A stretch of DNA of 53,439 bases from Promethearchaeia archaeon. Lineage in GTDB: Archaea > Asgardarchaeota > Lokiarchaeia > Sigyniarchaeales > SOKP01. The position numbers and the translations under genes were made by a program. Positions 44,697 through 53,439 of the stretch are shown here, one piece after another. Location: positions 1 to 53,439 of the forward strand of contig JAHQWP010000033.1 in NCBI GenBank assembly GCA_029856235.1, given 5' to 3'. Position 1 is the first letter of the stretch; the number at the start of each line of letters is the position of its first letter. The notes beneath the pieces were generated by a model. It was not told the DNA's origin, made no database searches, and saw only the letters and a program-made list of their open reading frames with translations.

Positions 44697-46010
44697 ATGA
44701 CTAAATCAATTGTATCGGTTGTTAAATATGAAAAACCTCTAGAATCTGTCCGTAAGGCTGTTGAGTTATCCAAATTATTTGATGATTTACCGAAAGAAGC
44801 AAAAGTATTTATCAAACCAAATATTGTTTACTGGAGCAGTGGACCTCATCCTAAATGGGGAGTAATCACTACATCTCGGGTTATGGAGGATGTTGTTACC
44901 ATTCTAAAAGAAAAAGGAATTGATAACATAACAATTGCCGAGGGATTTGGTAGTCCTGAAGCTGCTCAAGATGCTTTCAAGAAGTTAGGGTATAACGACC
45001 TTAAGGAACGATTTGGTGTAAAGCTGATTAATACTGGTGAGAGACCACATGAGAAAATAGATATGGGGTGCGATTTTCTAGTAAATTTTGCCTCTGACGC
45101 TCTGAAAGCTGATTACATTATTAGTTTGCCTGTTTTAAAAACTCATAGTCAAGCAGTAGTAAGTTTAGGAATAAAAAATCTCAAAGGATTTATCAGCATT
45201 CCATCACGAAAGAAATTTCATAGTGCTGATCCTGTAAAAAGCCTTCATTTCAACGTTGCAAAGCTCCCTAATAATATCCCTCCGTGCTTAACACTAATTG
45301 ACGGAATTTATACGTTAGAACGTGGCCCATCCATGGATGGAAAAGCTCATAAAACGAATTTATTAATCGCATCTAAAGATATACTATCGGCTGATATCGT
45401 AGGCGCGAAAGCATTAGGCATAGAGCCTTCGGACGTGCCACACTTAGTACAAGCTGCTGAAGATAGAAATAGATCTACAAGTATTTCAGAAATTGAGATT
45501 GTTGGGGAAAAAATAGAAGATGTAGCTACACATCACGAATGGAAGTTCATTTATAACGACGCTGGTGATTTACCACTTCCTTTTTATAATAGACAATTTA
45601 AGGGATTAAAGTACAGAGAATATGACACTTCTATGTGTACCTACTGTAGTACGATTAATGGATTATTACTAGTACTACTGAAAAACGCATGGAATGGTGA
45701 AACATTTGGCGGTATCGAATTTCTAACGGGGAAAATAATGGAACCTTCCCCGGGCATGAATAAAACAATCTTAGTCGGCCAATGTCAATATAATAAAAAT
45801 AAAGATCATCCCAATATCAATGAATTAGTACCTATTAGAGGGTGTCCACCTTCAATGGAGGACATTAAAAATGCGTTTGAAACCTGTGGAATAAAGGTTA
45901 ATCCTCTTATGTTTCAAGGAGGATCTGGTATGGATATGGGGGGAGTTATCTTTTTACAAAAATACAAAGGTAAACCTGAGTTTGAAGAGTCGTTCTATAA
46001 ATTGAAATAG
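44697..46010 (+). CDS. DUF362-domain protein
   Basis: A 437-residue soluble protein of the DUF362 family, found widely in archaea and anaerobic bacteria. Family marks are VFIKPNIVYWSS near the N-terminus, LPVLKTHSQAVVSLGIKNLKG in the middle, and ADIVGAKALGIEP. The biochemical role of the family is not settled. Some members are fused to ferredoxin domains, but this one carries no CxxCxxC cluster motif; CTYC near residue 317 is isolated. GGTG ten bases before the ATG supports the start. A T-run follows the stop. Confidence 0.85.
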   Translation: MTKSIVSVVKYEKPLESVRKAVELSKLFDDLPKEAKVFIKPNIVYWSSGPHPKWGVITTSRVMEDVVTILKEKGIDNITIAEGFGSPEAAQDAFKKLGYNDLKERFGVKLINTGERPHEKIDMGCDFLVNFASDALKADYIISLPVLKTHSQAVVSLGIKNLKGFISIPSRKKFHSADPVKSLHFNVAKLPNNIPPCLTLIDGIYTLERGPSMDGKAHKTNLLIASKDILSADIVGAKALGIEPSDVPHLVQAAEDRNRSTSISEIEIVGEKIEDVATHHEWKFIYNDAGDLPLPFYNRQFKGLKYREYDTSMCTYCSTINGLLLVLLKNAWNGETFGGIEFLTGKIMEPSPGMNKTILVGQCQYNKNKDHPNINELVPIRGCPPSMEDIKNAFETCGIKVNPLMFQGGSGMDMGGVIFLQKYKGKPEFEESFYKLK

Positions 46011-46016
46011 TCTTTA

Positions 46017-46023
46017 TTTTTTT
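46017..46023 (+). terminator. Short T-run after DUF362 gene
   Basis: Seven T residues lie six bases after the stop, ahead of the convergent ABC permease gene. A weak intrinsic terminator is likely. Confidence 0.35.
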
Positions 46024-46087
46024 AAAATTGAATCTTAAAAATAATTTTTCTTTCTTCTATCCTGTTCAAATGCACAAATCTATTTGA

Positions 46088-47974
46088 TTAAGGAATGTCT
46101 TGTTTTTGGAAGATTATAGTTGCAAGGCTAAAGAATGCTATCGTCAAACTTACCATTATAACTATGATCGTAGAAGGAGTAAGAGTTAAAGGAGTAATCT
46201 CTATTCCTAAAAGTCCTCCATAACTACCTATCGAACCAAATAACCCTCCGATATTAGAGATCCAAACCTTTCCTAATTGCTCGAAATAGAATGTGAAGGA
46301 AAATAGTAGCGGCCATTCACTTCGTGCCAACATTGGAAGAAAACTGATTATAGAAGGCAATGCCATAAAAACTATAATAGGAATGAAGTAGGCAAACCCT
46401 ACTTTCTTAAAAACACTTGAGGAAAACACAACGATAGCTGTCAATGGGAGAAGTGCTATAAGACCGATTAGAAAAATATATCCTCCTATGGATAATATAT
46501 CTGCAAAATAGATTGGATCGACGTAAAAAATTGATCCTAATACAAATGAAATTGAAACACAAATCATAGTAATAACTATCATTACCATGAAGGCCAAGAT
46601 TTTTCCCCAAAGAAATTCCCAACGTCTCACTGGTTTACTAAAAAACCATGATAATGTTCCATTCTTTTTTGCGTTAGCAACTGAACCCGCTCCTACACTG
46701 ATACTAAAGATTAGCCCAAAATATAAGATATAAATACTTAGGATCATAGAAATCAAGTCCCTGATACCATCAATCGCAATCGATCCTACCAAACTTGTTA
46801 TTACCATAAAGGAAAAAAATAATATTATCCCCGGAGTAGCGCTCGTTATAGCCAGAATAAGAAGTTTTTTCTTACCTGCAACTAATTCGGTTTTAAAAAT
46901 TGACCCAACTGAACTAAAATAACCACGATTTTGCTTTTTTTTTACCCAAATTATCGTTCCTGTGATCAAACCTGCGATTACCACAATGGTTATAAAGAAA
47001 GGAATCCATTGAAATGGGGGATAGCTGATTTGTTCAATAATAATAGTTGAAGTATACCTATTACCTCTACTGTCAATGGAAACAATTGATACATTATGTT
47101 TTCCTGGGTCTGGAATGTGTACCTGATAACTGCTGGAATATAGATCGTAATAACCAGAACCATTAATTTCAGCGTAAAATTGGTTATCTAAGTAAATTTC
47201 AAATGTAATGTTGAGATAACCATCTATAATAGGGCTATCCCATCCTACCCAAGTTAGATTAATAATCCTCTCGGAAGTAGAATAACTAATATTGAAGGTC
47301 AGTACACTAAATCTATATGGCCCGGTAATAGCATTTAATGGTACCACTAGATCATTTAAAAAAAGGATATTAGAATTCGTAATATAGGTACGTGAGGATG
47401 GCAATCCATTCAACGATACTAGACTAATCTGAGAATTAATAATGTGAATTATCCCTGCAATTCCAAATTCATTGAGTGTGGCGAGATTACTACCATTTAA
47501 AATTATGTTAGCTGAATCAAATTTCCAAACTGTTGTGGTTGGGGTGTGGCAATCAAATAATTCCATAGATGTATCGTCTCGACATTCAATAGAACCTCCA
47601 ATTGTTGAATTTTCTACAAATAAAGTTGAAAGATCTGACATAACCACATTTTGTGTAATGTTCGAAGTTTGAAGTACAAACAGCCCCCCAATATTGAACA
47701 TGTAGATGCTACCTTGTAGTGTAGAGTTCACTATACTAACACTTGCGGTGAACTTTATAATAATATCGTCCTGAACCGTTTGGTTTTCAATTAGAATATT
47801 TCCACTGGAATAAGTAATTCCATTTTGATGAGGAGTAGAAAAGTCTTGTGCCAGATTTTCTAAGTTTTTGTCAAGTAATATTGAGTATTGGAGGATAAAA
47901 CTACCTACAAGGAACAAACAAAGGATCAAGATGGGAATTTTAAATTTTTTTATTTTCTGAGAAACTTCAATCAT
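46088..47974 (-). CDS. ABC-2 type permease with large extracytoplasmic beta domain
   Basis: A 628-residue membrane subunit of an ABC exporter. After an N-terminal helix (about 12-31) comes an extracytoplasmic region of nearly 290 residues. Residues 50-210 look like stacked beta turns (NSTLQGSI, NSTIGGSI, NSQISLVSL, NSNILFLND) resembling a right-handed beta-helix. Residues 218-316 form an Ig/fibronectin-like sandwich with many N-x-S/T sequons. A helix at 322-344 leads into an ABC-2 permease core (365-625) with about six helices. Standard ABC-2 permeases lack this ectodomain. The start ATG overlaps the ATPase stop by 4 bases, so the two are coupled. Cargo is unknown; an envelope component or polymer is an inference. 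Confidence 0.8.
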   Translation of the reverse strand: MIEVSQKIKKFKIPILILCLFLVGSFILQYSILLDKNLENLAQDFSTPHQNGITYSSGNILIENQTVQDDIIIKFTASVSIVNSTLQGSIYMFNIGGLFVLQTSNITQNVVMSDLSTLFVENSTIGGSIECRDDTSMELFDCHTPTTTVWKFDSANIILNGSNLATLNEFGIAGIIHIINSQISLVSLNGLPSSRTYITNSNILFLNDLVVPLNAITGPYRFSVLTFNISYSTSERIINLTWVGWDSPIIDGYLNITFEIYLDNQFYAEINGSGYYDLYSSSYQVHIPDPGKHNVSIVSIDSRGNRYTSTIIIEQISYPPFQWIPFFITIVVIAGLITGTIIWVKKKQNRGYFSSVGSIFKTELVAGKKKLLILAITSATPGIILFFSFMVITSLVGSIAIDGIRDLISMILSIYILYFGLIFSISVGAGSVANAKKNGTLSWFFSKPVRRWEFLWGKILAFMVMIVITMICVSISFVLGSIFYVDPIYFADILSIGGYIFLIGLIALLPLTAIVVFSSSVFKKVGFAYFIPIIVFMALPSIISFLPMLARSEWPLLFSFTFYFEQLGKVWISNIGGLFGSIGSYGGLLGIEITPLTLTPSTIIVIMVSLTIAFFSLATIIFQKQDIP

Positions 47975-48912
47975 TTTACAATCCCCCCAAGCTGTTCAGA
48001 GTCTAGCGCTTTCATAAATATTTGTTCAATATCTAATCCAGTAGTTCGAAATTCCTTAATAGTGATATTATTTTGAAGGGAAATGTTCGCAACTACTTGC
48101 CAAATTTTATCAGATTTCTCAGTATTAAGTATAAGTGAATCTCCTTCTTCAGTAATATTTGATACAATAGAGGAAAGACCTTCACGGAATAATTTATGAT
48201 TAGGGCTGATTATTATTACTTGAGTTTTCAGTTCCTCATTTAACTCATCGATACTTCCCTCCATTATAAGACGACCATGATTAATAATGGCAATAGAATC
48301 AGCATTCATTTTTTGAATCTCAGGTAAAATGTGGGTGGAAATGAAAATAGTTTTACCCCTCTTTTTGAGATCCTTAAGAAGCTCAATAATTTGATTTCGG
48401 CCAACAGGATCCAAATTCGATGTAATTTCATCCAAAATTAGTAGTTCAGGATCATTCATGAGAGCTTGAGCTATACCTATTCTTTGTTTCATTCCAGCAG
48501 AATATTTTGCTATAATACGTGATCTCGCGTCAGATAAATCCACAAGCCGAAGAAGATCGTTAATTCGTCTCTTTGTTTCTTGAATCGGCATCTGAAAAAT
48601 CGAACCAATATAGGTAAGAAGCTTTTCTGCTGTCATAGATAGGAAATAGGTTGGATGTTCAGGGACATATCCAATTCGTTTGTGGATATCCATCGTATCT
48701 TTCCCATTAATATCATTTCCAAATAGCTCTATACGCCCTTCTGTTGGAAACAATGAACCAATCATCATTTTTATTGTAGTGGTTTTTCCCGCTCCATTCG
48801 GTCCTAAAAGGCCGTAAATACCCCCAGTAACCTTTAAATTTAAATTATTGACTGCTACAACATCTTTAAAATTTTTAGTTAGCCCAAAAGTCTGAATAAT
48901 AGGATTTTTCAA
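47971..48912 (-). CDS. ABC exporter ATPase subunit
   Basis: A 313-residue ATP-binding subunit paired with the overlapping permease. Walker A is GPNGAGKT (37-44), the ABC signature is YSAGMKQRIG, Walker B plus Glu is LLILDEI, and the D-loop is SNLDP. A switch His follows in STHILPE. The C-terminal 80 residues form the extra domain common in drug/polymer exporter ATPases. The start is TTG at 48912 with GAGGT eight bases upstream. The reverse-strand layout places it first in a two-gene unit. Substrate unknown. Confidence 0.93.
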   Translation of the reverse strand: MKNPIIQTFGLTKNFKDVVAVNNLNLKVTGGIYGLLGPNGAGKTTTIKMMIGSLFPTEGRIELFGNDINGKDTMDIHKRIGYVPEHPTYFLSMTAEKLLTYIGSIFQMPIQETKRRINDLLRLVDLSDARSRIIAKYSAGMKQRIGIAQALMNDPELLILDEITSNLDPVGRNQIIELLKDLKKRGKTIFISTHILPEIQKMNADSIAIINHGRLIMEGSIDELNEELKTQVIIISPNHKLFREGLSSIVSNITEEGDSLILNTEKSDKIWQVVANISLQNNITIKEFRTTGLDIEQIFMKALDSEQLGGIVK

Positions 48913-49086
48913 ATAGTAGAACCTCGATCTATTCTAGAGATCAAGAATTTTTAATTAAAAATAATATATTACTTTAACTGAATTTTTAATCATAAGATCA
49001 TGGAGCTTAAAGCTCAAAACTTAATATTTATAAAGAAATAAAGCGAACTTTATATAATTTAAATCAAAAATATCTTAGAAATTCTA

Positions 49087-49842
49087 ATGGCAGATTATGA
49101 TCCGCTTTTCTATGAAAAGTTATTTAGTTTTATCAAATATCTAGATAGTTTTAGTTTGCGAAATATTACAGAAATAGTTACCTATTTACTAGTAGCACTG
49201 CTTATCTACCACGGATATAAGAAATATGGAAAGAAAAAAATCGCACTTTTCTTCTTGGGGGGTTTTCTTTTAACAGGGTTGGAAGAAAATTTCATGGTCA
49301 TCCAAGGTTATTTCTATCTCTTCGGTGGTCCTACGTATTATTACGATTACCATTCTTATTTGTTTTGGATCGGAGCTATACCCATTGTAGTTTTGTGTGC
49401 GTGGTTCGTATTGACATATTCTTCGTTTCAAATAGCTGAAATAGTTGTCTCGAAGGATTCAAGTAAAGCACTTTTAAAGAAATTATTACTGGCGGGATGG
49501 ATGGGCACTTCTATAGATTTTGTAATTGATCCCATCATTATTAGAAGATATGGCTGGATTTGGCTAAATGTGAAAGAACATGCAGTTTGGTTTCTCCAAG
49601 TACCTGTTACCAATTTTATAGGGTTTTTCCTATTTGTAGTTTCATTTAATTATTACTTCATATGGTATTGGGAGAAATACACTCGCAGACACGATGCATG
49701 GTCGTCAATAAAGACAAATGGAATATATTTCATATTAGTATTATTACCACTTCTATTTGTTATCGAGATCATCATAATTTGTTCAATTTTATTAACACCA
49801 TTGAAAGGAATCGATTTTTCATGGTGGCCGTGGTTGAATTAA
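49087..49842 (+). CDS. CruF-like (DUF422) membrane protein
   Basis: A 251-residue protein with about six membrane helices. Family-type motifs are FLLTGLEENFMVIQGYFYLFGG, AGWMGTSIDFVIDPIIIRRYGWIWL and VPVTNFIGFF, which match the carotenoid-hydratase-like group (CruF, DUF422) that adds water to carotenoid ends. No other carotenoid genes occur here, so enzymatic activity is uncertain. It precedes a small two-helix protein by 17 bases with a clear SD, probably as one operon. Divergent from the ABC exporter. Confidence 0.65.
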   Translation: MADYDPLFYEKLFSFIKYLDSFSLRNITEIVTYLLVALLIYHGYKKYGKKKIALFFLGGFLLTGLEENFMVIQGYFYLFGGPTYYYDYHSYLFWIGAIPIVVLCAWFVLTYSSFQIAEIVVSKDSSKALLKKLLLAGWMGTSIDFVIDPIIIRRYGWIWLNVKEHAVWFLQVPVTNFIGFFLFVVSFNYYFIWYWEKYTRRHDAWSSIKTNGIYFILVLLPLLFVIEIIIICSILLTPLKGIDFSWWPWLN

Positions 49843-49859
49843 GTCTGGAGGGATAACTT

Positions 49860-50108
49860 ATGAAAAAATTAAACACATATTGGAAATATCTACCATTTGT
49901 TGGGTATTTAGGCTTTTTTTTAATGCAAATAATCATTGGACTTCTTTTAATTTCAGGATCACTGCCTCCTGTGACTCTAGGGCTTACAGATCCTCCATTG
50001 TATCAAGATTTGACTTATATTGACTTATTGGTCTTGTTATCTATGAATATTCCTACTTTTCTAATCGTTGCTATAGCTTTCAAGAAAATTAGGAATAAAA
50101 AGCTGTAA
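49860..50108 (+). CDS. Small two-helix membrane protein
   Basis: An 82-residue protein with two hydrophobic helices (LPFVGYLGFFLMQIIIGLLL and DLLVLLSMNIPTFLIVAIAF) and a basic C-terminal tail. The SD site GGAGGG eight bases before the ATG supports it, and its stop lies upstream of the broken-gene junction. It probably works with the CruF-like protein. Family unknown. Confidence 0.6.
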   Translation: MKKLNTYWKYLPFVGYLGFFLMQIIIGLLLISGSLPPVTLGLTDPPLYQDLTYIDLLVLLSMNIPTFLIVAIAFKKIRNKKL

Positions 50109-50159
50109 GACTAAAGAAAAAAAAAGAAATTATTTTGTAATTGGGGATATTATTTTCAT

Positions 50160-50297
50160 TTAATCTTTTACTAAATACGCCCAATAATGAATTCCTGTCA
50201 CAGGACTAACACCACCCATGAAAAATGACACACAATTAACAACCTTCCAACCCTCTTGGAGTTTATCGTTAACTAGCTTCTCAAATTCGTAGGAAAC
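50160..50297 (-). pseudogene. 5'-truncated DUF4177-like small protein
   Basis: On the minus strand a frame ending at TAA (50160-50162) encodes YEFEKLVNDKLQEGWKVVN and ends HYWAYLVKD. This matches the pattern of small DUF4177-like proteins (E-x-x-I-N-x-L-x-x-EGW, hydrophobic strand, Y-x-Y-L-K). There is no start codon, and the frame hits a stop at 50304-50306, so the N-terminal strand is lost at the junction with the luciferase-like fragment. Confidence 0.5.
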
Positions 50298-50810
50298 GGT
50301 TGGTTACCGTTTAATCTTAGCTTGGAAAAGTACAAGGAGAGTTTGGAAAAGATTCAAACTCATGCTCAAAGTAAAGGGCGTAATATAAATGAGATCACCC
50401 CAGGAATTATCCTATCGGTAATAACAGACGAAAATAAGGATGAATGCGATAAATTGCTCGAAACACCTCTTTCTAAGAATGAACTACTTACTGCTTCTCG
50501 CGATTTTTTTCAGAGTCAAGGGATTTCACATCCACTAGGAGATGATTTCAACGGACTTGTTGATTATATTCCTACTAAATATGATAGAGAGACGTTATTG
50601 AGGGCATATGATAAAATCTCATTGAAAATGTGCAAAGATTATTATTTAAATGGAACACCCGATGACATCATTGAGAAATTAGAAAAATATATTAAATTAG
50701 GGGCAAAACACATCGTTTTAGGTGATATTACGAGTGCTTGTGATATTCTCAAGTCACAGAGCTCGTATTTCTGTGTAAAAAAAGTACTAGATTATTTTAA
50801 GGGTATATAG
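50292..50810 (+). pseudogene. C-terminal fragment of an LLM (luciferase-like) F420/flavin oxidoreductase
   Basis: The frame begins within GNGWLPFNLSLEKYKESL, an internal family block, and ends normally, covering about 170 of the usual 320-340 residues. The N-terminal half of the barrel, including most cofactor contacts, is missing. An in-frame stop lies at 50274-50276, and the only initiator candidate, TTG at 50322, falls inside the conserved block. Family members include F420-dependent methylene-H4MPT reductase. The remainder reads SKGRNINEITPG, then a long helical end. It faces the broken DUF4177-like gene head-to-head, which suggests one deletion removed both 5' ends. A bad assembly join is the alternative. 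Confidence 0.7.
50294..50312. repeat. Perfect hairpin at the broken-gene junction
   Basis: AAACGGT, five bases TGGTT, then ACCGTTT: seven-base perfect arms. It lies exactly where two truncated genes meet. Confidence 0.7.
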
Positions 50811-50833
50811 AATAATACAGAATAACAAAATTT

Positions 50834-51604
50834 TTATTTAAATCCTTGACAGAAAGAATTCACATTTTTAGGTAAGACTTCATGATTATACCCCCCCTCT
50901 AAAAGCGCATATCTTCTTCCCTGGCATAACCTCTCAGAGTATATTTTCATTAAATTACCTAATTCTCGATAATCTTCAGGATGTAAAAGATGTCCCCAAT
51001 CTTCAATCCCTTGATCAAAACCGGCTGAGGCTACAAAGATATCAATATTATCTAATTCTTCTAAGTAGTTTTGTACTTCTTTGATGTAGTTAGTTCTTCC
51101 ACTCGCTTCAGGATTTAGGATGTTAACTTGAAAATCATCGTCTCGAAATGTTAAGATATTAATGTTTCCATCCCCCGTGTGTAAATCGAAATCGAGTATG
51201 AACGCTGATTTAATTTTACCCTCAGAAAATAATTTTAGCAGACTTACACTTATATTGTTAAAGTAGCAGAAACCCCAACACGAGTCCGCTGAGGCATGAT
51301 GTCCTGGGGGTCTAATTACTGCGAAAGTAGGATTACCGTTATAAGCTTCTTCTGCTGCTAAAATTGCTCCTCCGGCCGCAAGTGACGCAAGTTCAAACAA
51401 TAAAGGATTACGATTTATATAGCTATAATGCCTTTCAGTATGAGCTCTTAGTATATCCTCTTTAGCAGCTGTAATTGGTTCGATGAATTCAAATTCTGTA
51501 TTATTTGAAAGAATTTCTATTATCCCTTCTAAGCGTCCAGATGCCGCTGCGGGGTCCATTGCATAGCCTGAATTGTAATATTTTTTGTGAAAAACTATTT
51601 TCAT
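50834..51604 (-). CDS. Histone deacetylase-superfamily enzyme
   Basis: A 256-residue zinc hydrolase of the arginase-like HDAC fold. Visible site residues are the RPPGHHA motif (98-104, His102-His103), zinc ligands in DFDLH (Asp140, His142) and GFDQG (Asp197), and the catalytic Tyr in EGGYN (Tyr239). All are present although the protein is shorter than classical HDACs (about 340). Related prokaryotic enzymes deacetylate acetylpolyamines, acetoin-related proteins or proteins with acetyl-lysine; the substrate here is open. It is convergent with the luciferase-like fragment and divergent from the secreted protein gene. Confidence 0.9.
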   Translation of the reverse strand: MKIVFHKKYYNSGYAMDPAAASGRLEGIIEILSNNTEFEFIEPITAAKEDILRAHTERHYSYINRNPLLFELASLAAGGAILAAEEAYNGNPTFAVIRPPGHHASADSCWGFCYFNNISVSLLKLFSEGKIKSAFILDFDLHTGDGNINILTFRDDDFQVNILNPEASGRTNYIKEVQNYLEELDNIDIFVASAGFDQGIEDWGHLLHPEDYRELGNLMKIYSERLCQGRRYALLEGGYNHEVLPKNVNSFCQGFK

Positions 51605-51803
51605 TTTCGTGTGTAATTAGTATGATTCATTATTGTGGAGTGAATCAACCAAAAAATAAATAGTTACTTACATATGTTTTGAGAATTTAAAATTTAAAAG
51701 ACTTAAATTTATAATTAAAATCTTTGATATTTAATGTATATTAAAAAGGGTTTTGAGATAATTAAACTCTGAATTTTTTAAAATAGTAAAGGTGAAATTT
51801 CAT

Positions 51804-53439
51804 ATGGAAAAGAAAAGGATTAGGATCTCTTCACTGATAGTTCTACTGTTTCTTGTTTTAATATTAAATTTTGGTAATGATACTAGCTATTTTAATTCGT
51901 ACTCTCTCGAGAGTGATGTTGGACAGCTTAAAACCTCCGCAACTCCAGTTAATGGAAAGTCATTATTGGTTAATCAATATGCAAATATTTCTAAATCCAT
52001 AGTAGGAGACACAATATTTCCTAAAAATTTGAGTTTTAATCTAGCACCTGATTGGACATCTAAAAATGTAACTATAAATTATGAAGGAGTAGCACAGAAA
52101 AAAGATTGGGTAACTAATGGAGATTTTGACTCAGACATGAGTAATTGGACTTACTACGAGAGCGGGACATATTGGTCTAACGAGGGGTATTACAGTGGTA
52201 CTGGAAACCCTCCCGGATGTGTTGGGTTTCGAGCGGCTGAAATGGGTGGAGGAGATATAGCATATTTTGAACAAAATATAACTATTCCTGAAGAATTTGA
52301 TTCGGGTGATGCAATACTTTCTGCAGATGTTCGAATGGCTTTTAGTGGAGGTAGATTTAATGGATGTCTTTTTGTCTCCTTAATAATCGATAATAATGAA
52401 ATAAACAATACAGCACATGCTGAGACTATTCAAAGTGGTGCATGGGTACCCCTTGGTATTACATATGATCCTTTAACATATGGACATATTCTTCCTAATA
52501 CAGCAACTTTAAGAGTCGGGGTTTATGGATATGAGGATGATTCAATTATTTCTTGGCAAGAATTTTACTTTGATAATGTTAAATACGAACCTTGGACTAA
52601 ACCGAATGTTTCGAATATAATTATAGCTAATGATATTGAATTTAATCAAAATTATACTTATATTAACACAGATTATGGGGAAGGATATTCATTCATCGAT
52701 GTAGAGAGATATCGAAGTGTCAGTGATTCTATTATTTTTACAATATACCAAAACTTATCAGATATTATAGATTTCAAGATAGAAAGTTATACAATAAGTT
52801 CGTCCGCAATAAAATCTTTCAATTCCTCATTTTTAGGATCCCCGGGTAGCTACTACACACTTGAAGCGAACGTTACCTGGCAGGTTGAGTTTTCAATTAC
52901 ATCTATTCCTGATGGTTATACTAGTTGGGTCGAAATAGAAAAACCGCGTGATTGGGTATTTAACCATATTATTGATGGCTTTGAGGCAGAACAGATCGGA
53001 AATTGTATAGGCACAGAATTTGGTTCTAATAAATTGAAGATACCAAATTCTATATTAACTTTTGGTCTTTATAAGCTTGAAGCTGTCAGTGAAAATTATA
53101 TTACAAAAGGTAATATGGCTATAAAGGATCAAAATCAATTTTTTAACTACTCCAAATTCACTTATAAGAGCATTTTTCAAGTTAATATTAGCTTAAATAG
53201 CACCATTTCTCTTCCGAATACAAAAATTAATACTACAATCTATTTTCCAAATAATACTATCTTCATACATGAGACTAAAACACCCTCCTCATATAATGTT
53301 AAATTTGGTAATTATACTGTTGAGAAAAGTATGCCGATAGGTTCTTATAGAGCAGAAGTAGTGTGGACCAACAACCAATCCTATTTAAATATAGATAAAA
53401 TTGGATTTTTGGAATTGAAATTCTCAATTTGGCATCATA
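51804..53439 (+). CDS. Secreted modular protein, 3' end beyond window
   Basis: The frame is open from ATG 51804 to the last base (545 residues, no stop). The SD site GGTG is nine bases upstream. Residues 1-24 form a signal peptide (IRISSLIVLLFLVLILNF). Residues 102-262 look like a carbohydrate-binding-type beta sandwich, opening NGDFDSDMSNW and closing WQEFYFDNVKYEPW, a layout seen in CBM4/9-like jelly rolls. The rest is beta-rich with many N-x-S/T sequons. A C-terminal anchor like that of the surface protein at 22390 may follow outside the window. Ligand unknown. Confidence 0.8.
   Translation, partial: MEKKRIRISSLIVLLFLVLILNFGNDTSYFNSYSLESDVGQLKTSATPVNGKSLLVNQYANISKSIVGDTIFPKNLSFNLAPDWTSKNVTINYEGVAQKKDWVTNGDFDSDMSNWTYYESGTYWSNEGYYSGTGNPPGCVGFRAAEMGGGDIAYFEQNITIPEEFDSGDAILSADVRMAFSGGRFNGCLFVSLIIDNNEINNTAHAETIQSGAWVPLGITYDPLTYGHILPNTATLRVGVYGYEDDSIISWQEFYFDNVKYEPWTKPNVSNIIIANDIEFNQNYTYINTDYGEGYSFIDVERYRSVSDSIIFTIYQNLSDIIDFKIESYTISSSAIKSFNSSFLGSPGSYYTLEANVTWQVEFSITSIPDGYTSWVEIEKPRDWVFNHIIDGFEAEQIGNCIGTEFGSNKLKIPNSILTFGLYKLEAVSENYITKGNMAIKDQNQFFNYSKFTYKSIFQVNISLNSTISLPNTKINTTIYFPNNTIFIHETKTPSSYNVKFGNYTVEKSMPIGSYRAEVVWTNNQSYLNIDKIGFLELKFSIWHH

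Noticed and set aside
1-53439. tRNA, rRNA, CRISPR array, insertion sequence, prophage
   Set aside because: Read for tRNA T-arm signatures, spaced direct repeats, transposase motifs and terminal inverted repeats; none was seen. A tRNAscan or minced run would settle it.

Overview
The window is AT-rich, gene-dense archaeal DNA, most likely from an Asgard archaeon of the Lokiarchaeia type. This rests on gene content only: a full-length eukaryote-like actin, two Ras/Rab-like small GTPases (one fused to a longin-like domain), two TFB-type transcription factors, a type IA topoisomerase with zinc ribbons, a CDP-alcohol phosphatidyltransferase of archaeal lipid type, TATA boxes placed for leaderless mRNA, and secreted proteins with a PGF-type C-terminal anchor. 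I see no rRNA, tRNA, CRISPR array or insertion sequence. No gene-free stretch exceeds 300 bases once starts are corrected; the gaps are AT-rich promoter and terminator DNA.

Layout. 1-7 kb: two uncharacterised minus-strand genes, a longin-GTPase fusion, an M32 carboxypeptidase, a phospholipid synthase, and a GTPase followed by a coiled-coil protein that seems to start at ATT. 7-16 kb: purD, a HEAT-repeat protein, a HAD phosphatase, a zinc/membrane protein, a three-PAS histidine kinase with a possible leader ORF, topoisomerase I and a winged-helix protein. 16-20 kb: the actin, a seven-helix membrane protein, a PIG-L deacetylase and a proline/glycine/alanine-rich protein with helical ends. This is the most interesting part: a divergent actin with altered catalytic residues near a polyproline protein of the kind that regulates actin in eukaryotes. 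20-28.5 kb: HEAT repeats, a large anchored surface protein, two half-size MgtE-like transporter subunits with a PhoU/TrkA-C regulator, hexuloisomerase and a small SET protein.

28.4-35 kb: endonuclease IV behind a GlcD/HdrD-like 2-hydroxyacid dehydrogenase pair, a membrane protein, a tungsten aldehyde:ferredoxin oxidoreductase and a nitroreductase, suggesting anaerobic ferredoxin/flavin redox metabolism. 35-44 kb: TFB, a membrane protein, a divergent TFB-like protein and two tandem P-type ATPases that lack key Ca2+-site residues. 44-53.4 kb: acetyltransferase, DUF362 protein, ABC exporter with a large extracytoplasmic domain, CruF-like membrane protein, a junction of two broken genes, a histone-deacetylase-family enzyme, and a secreted protein running off the end.

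Translation signals are mixed. Several genes have a start codon with no visible leader signal, while others have GGTG/GGAGG-type Shine-Dalgarno (SD) sites. Two reading frames make sense only if they start at AUU. All family names come from motif reading by eye, without database searches.
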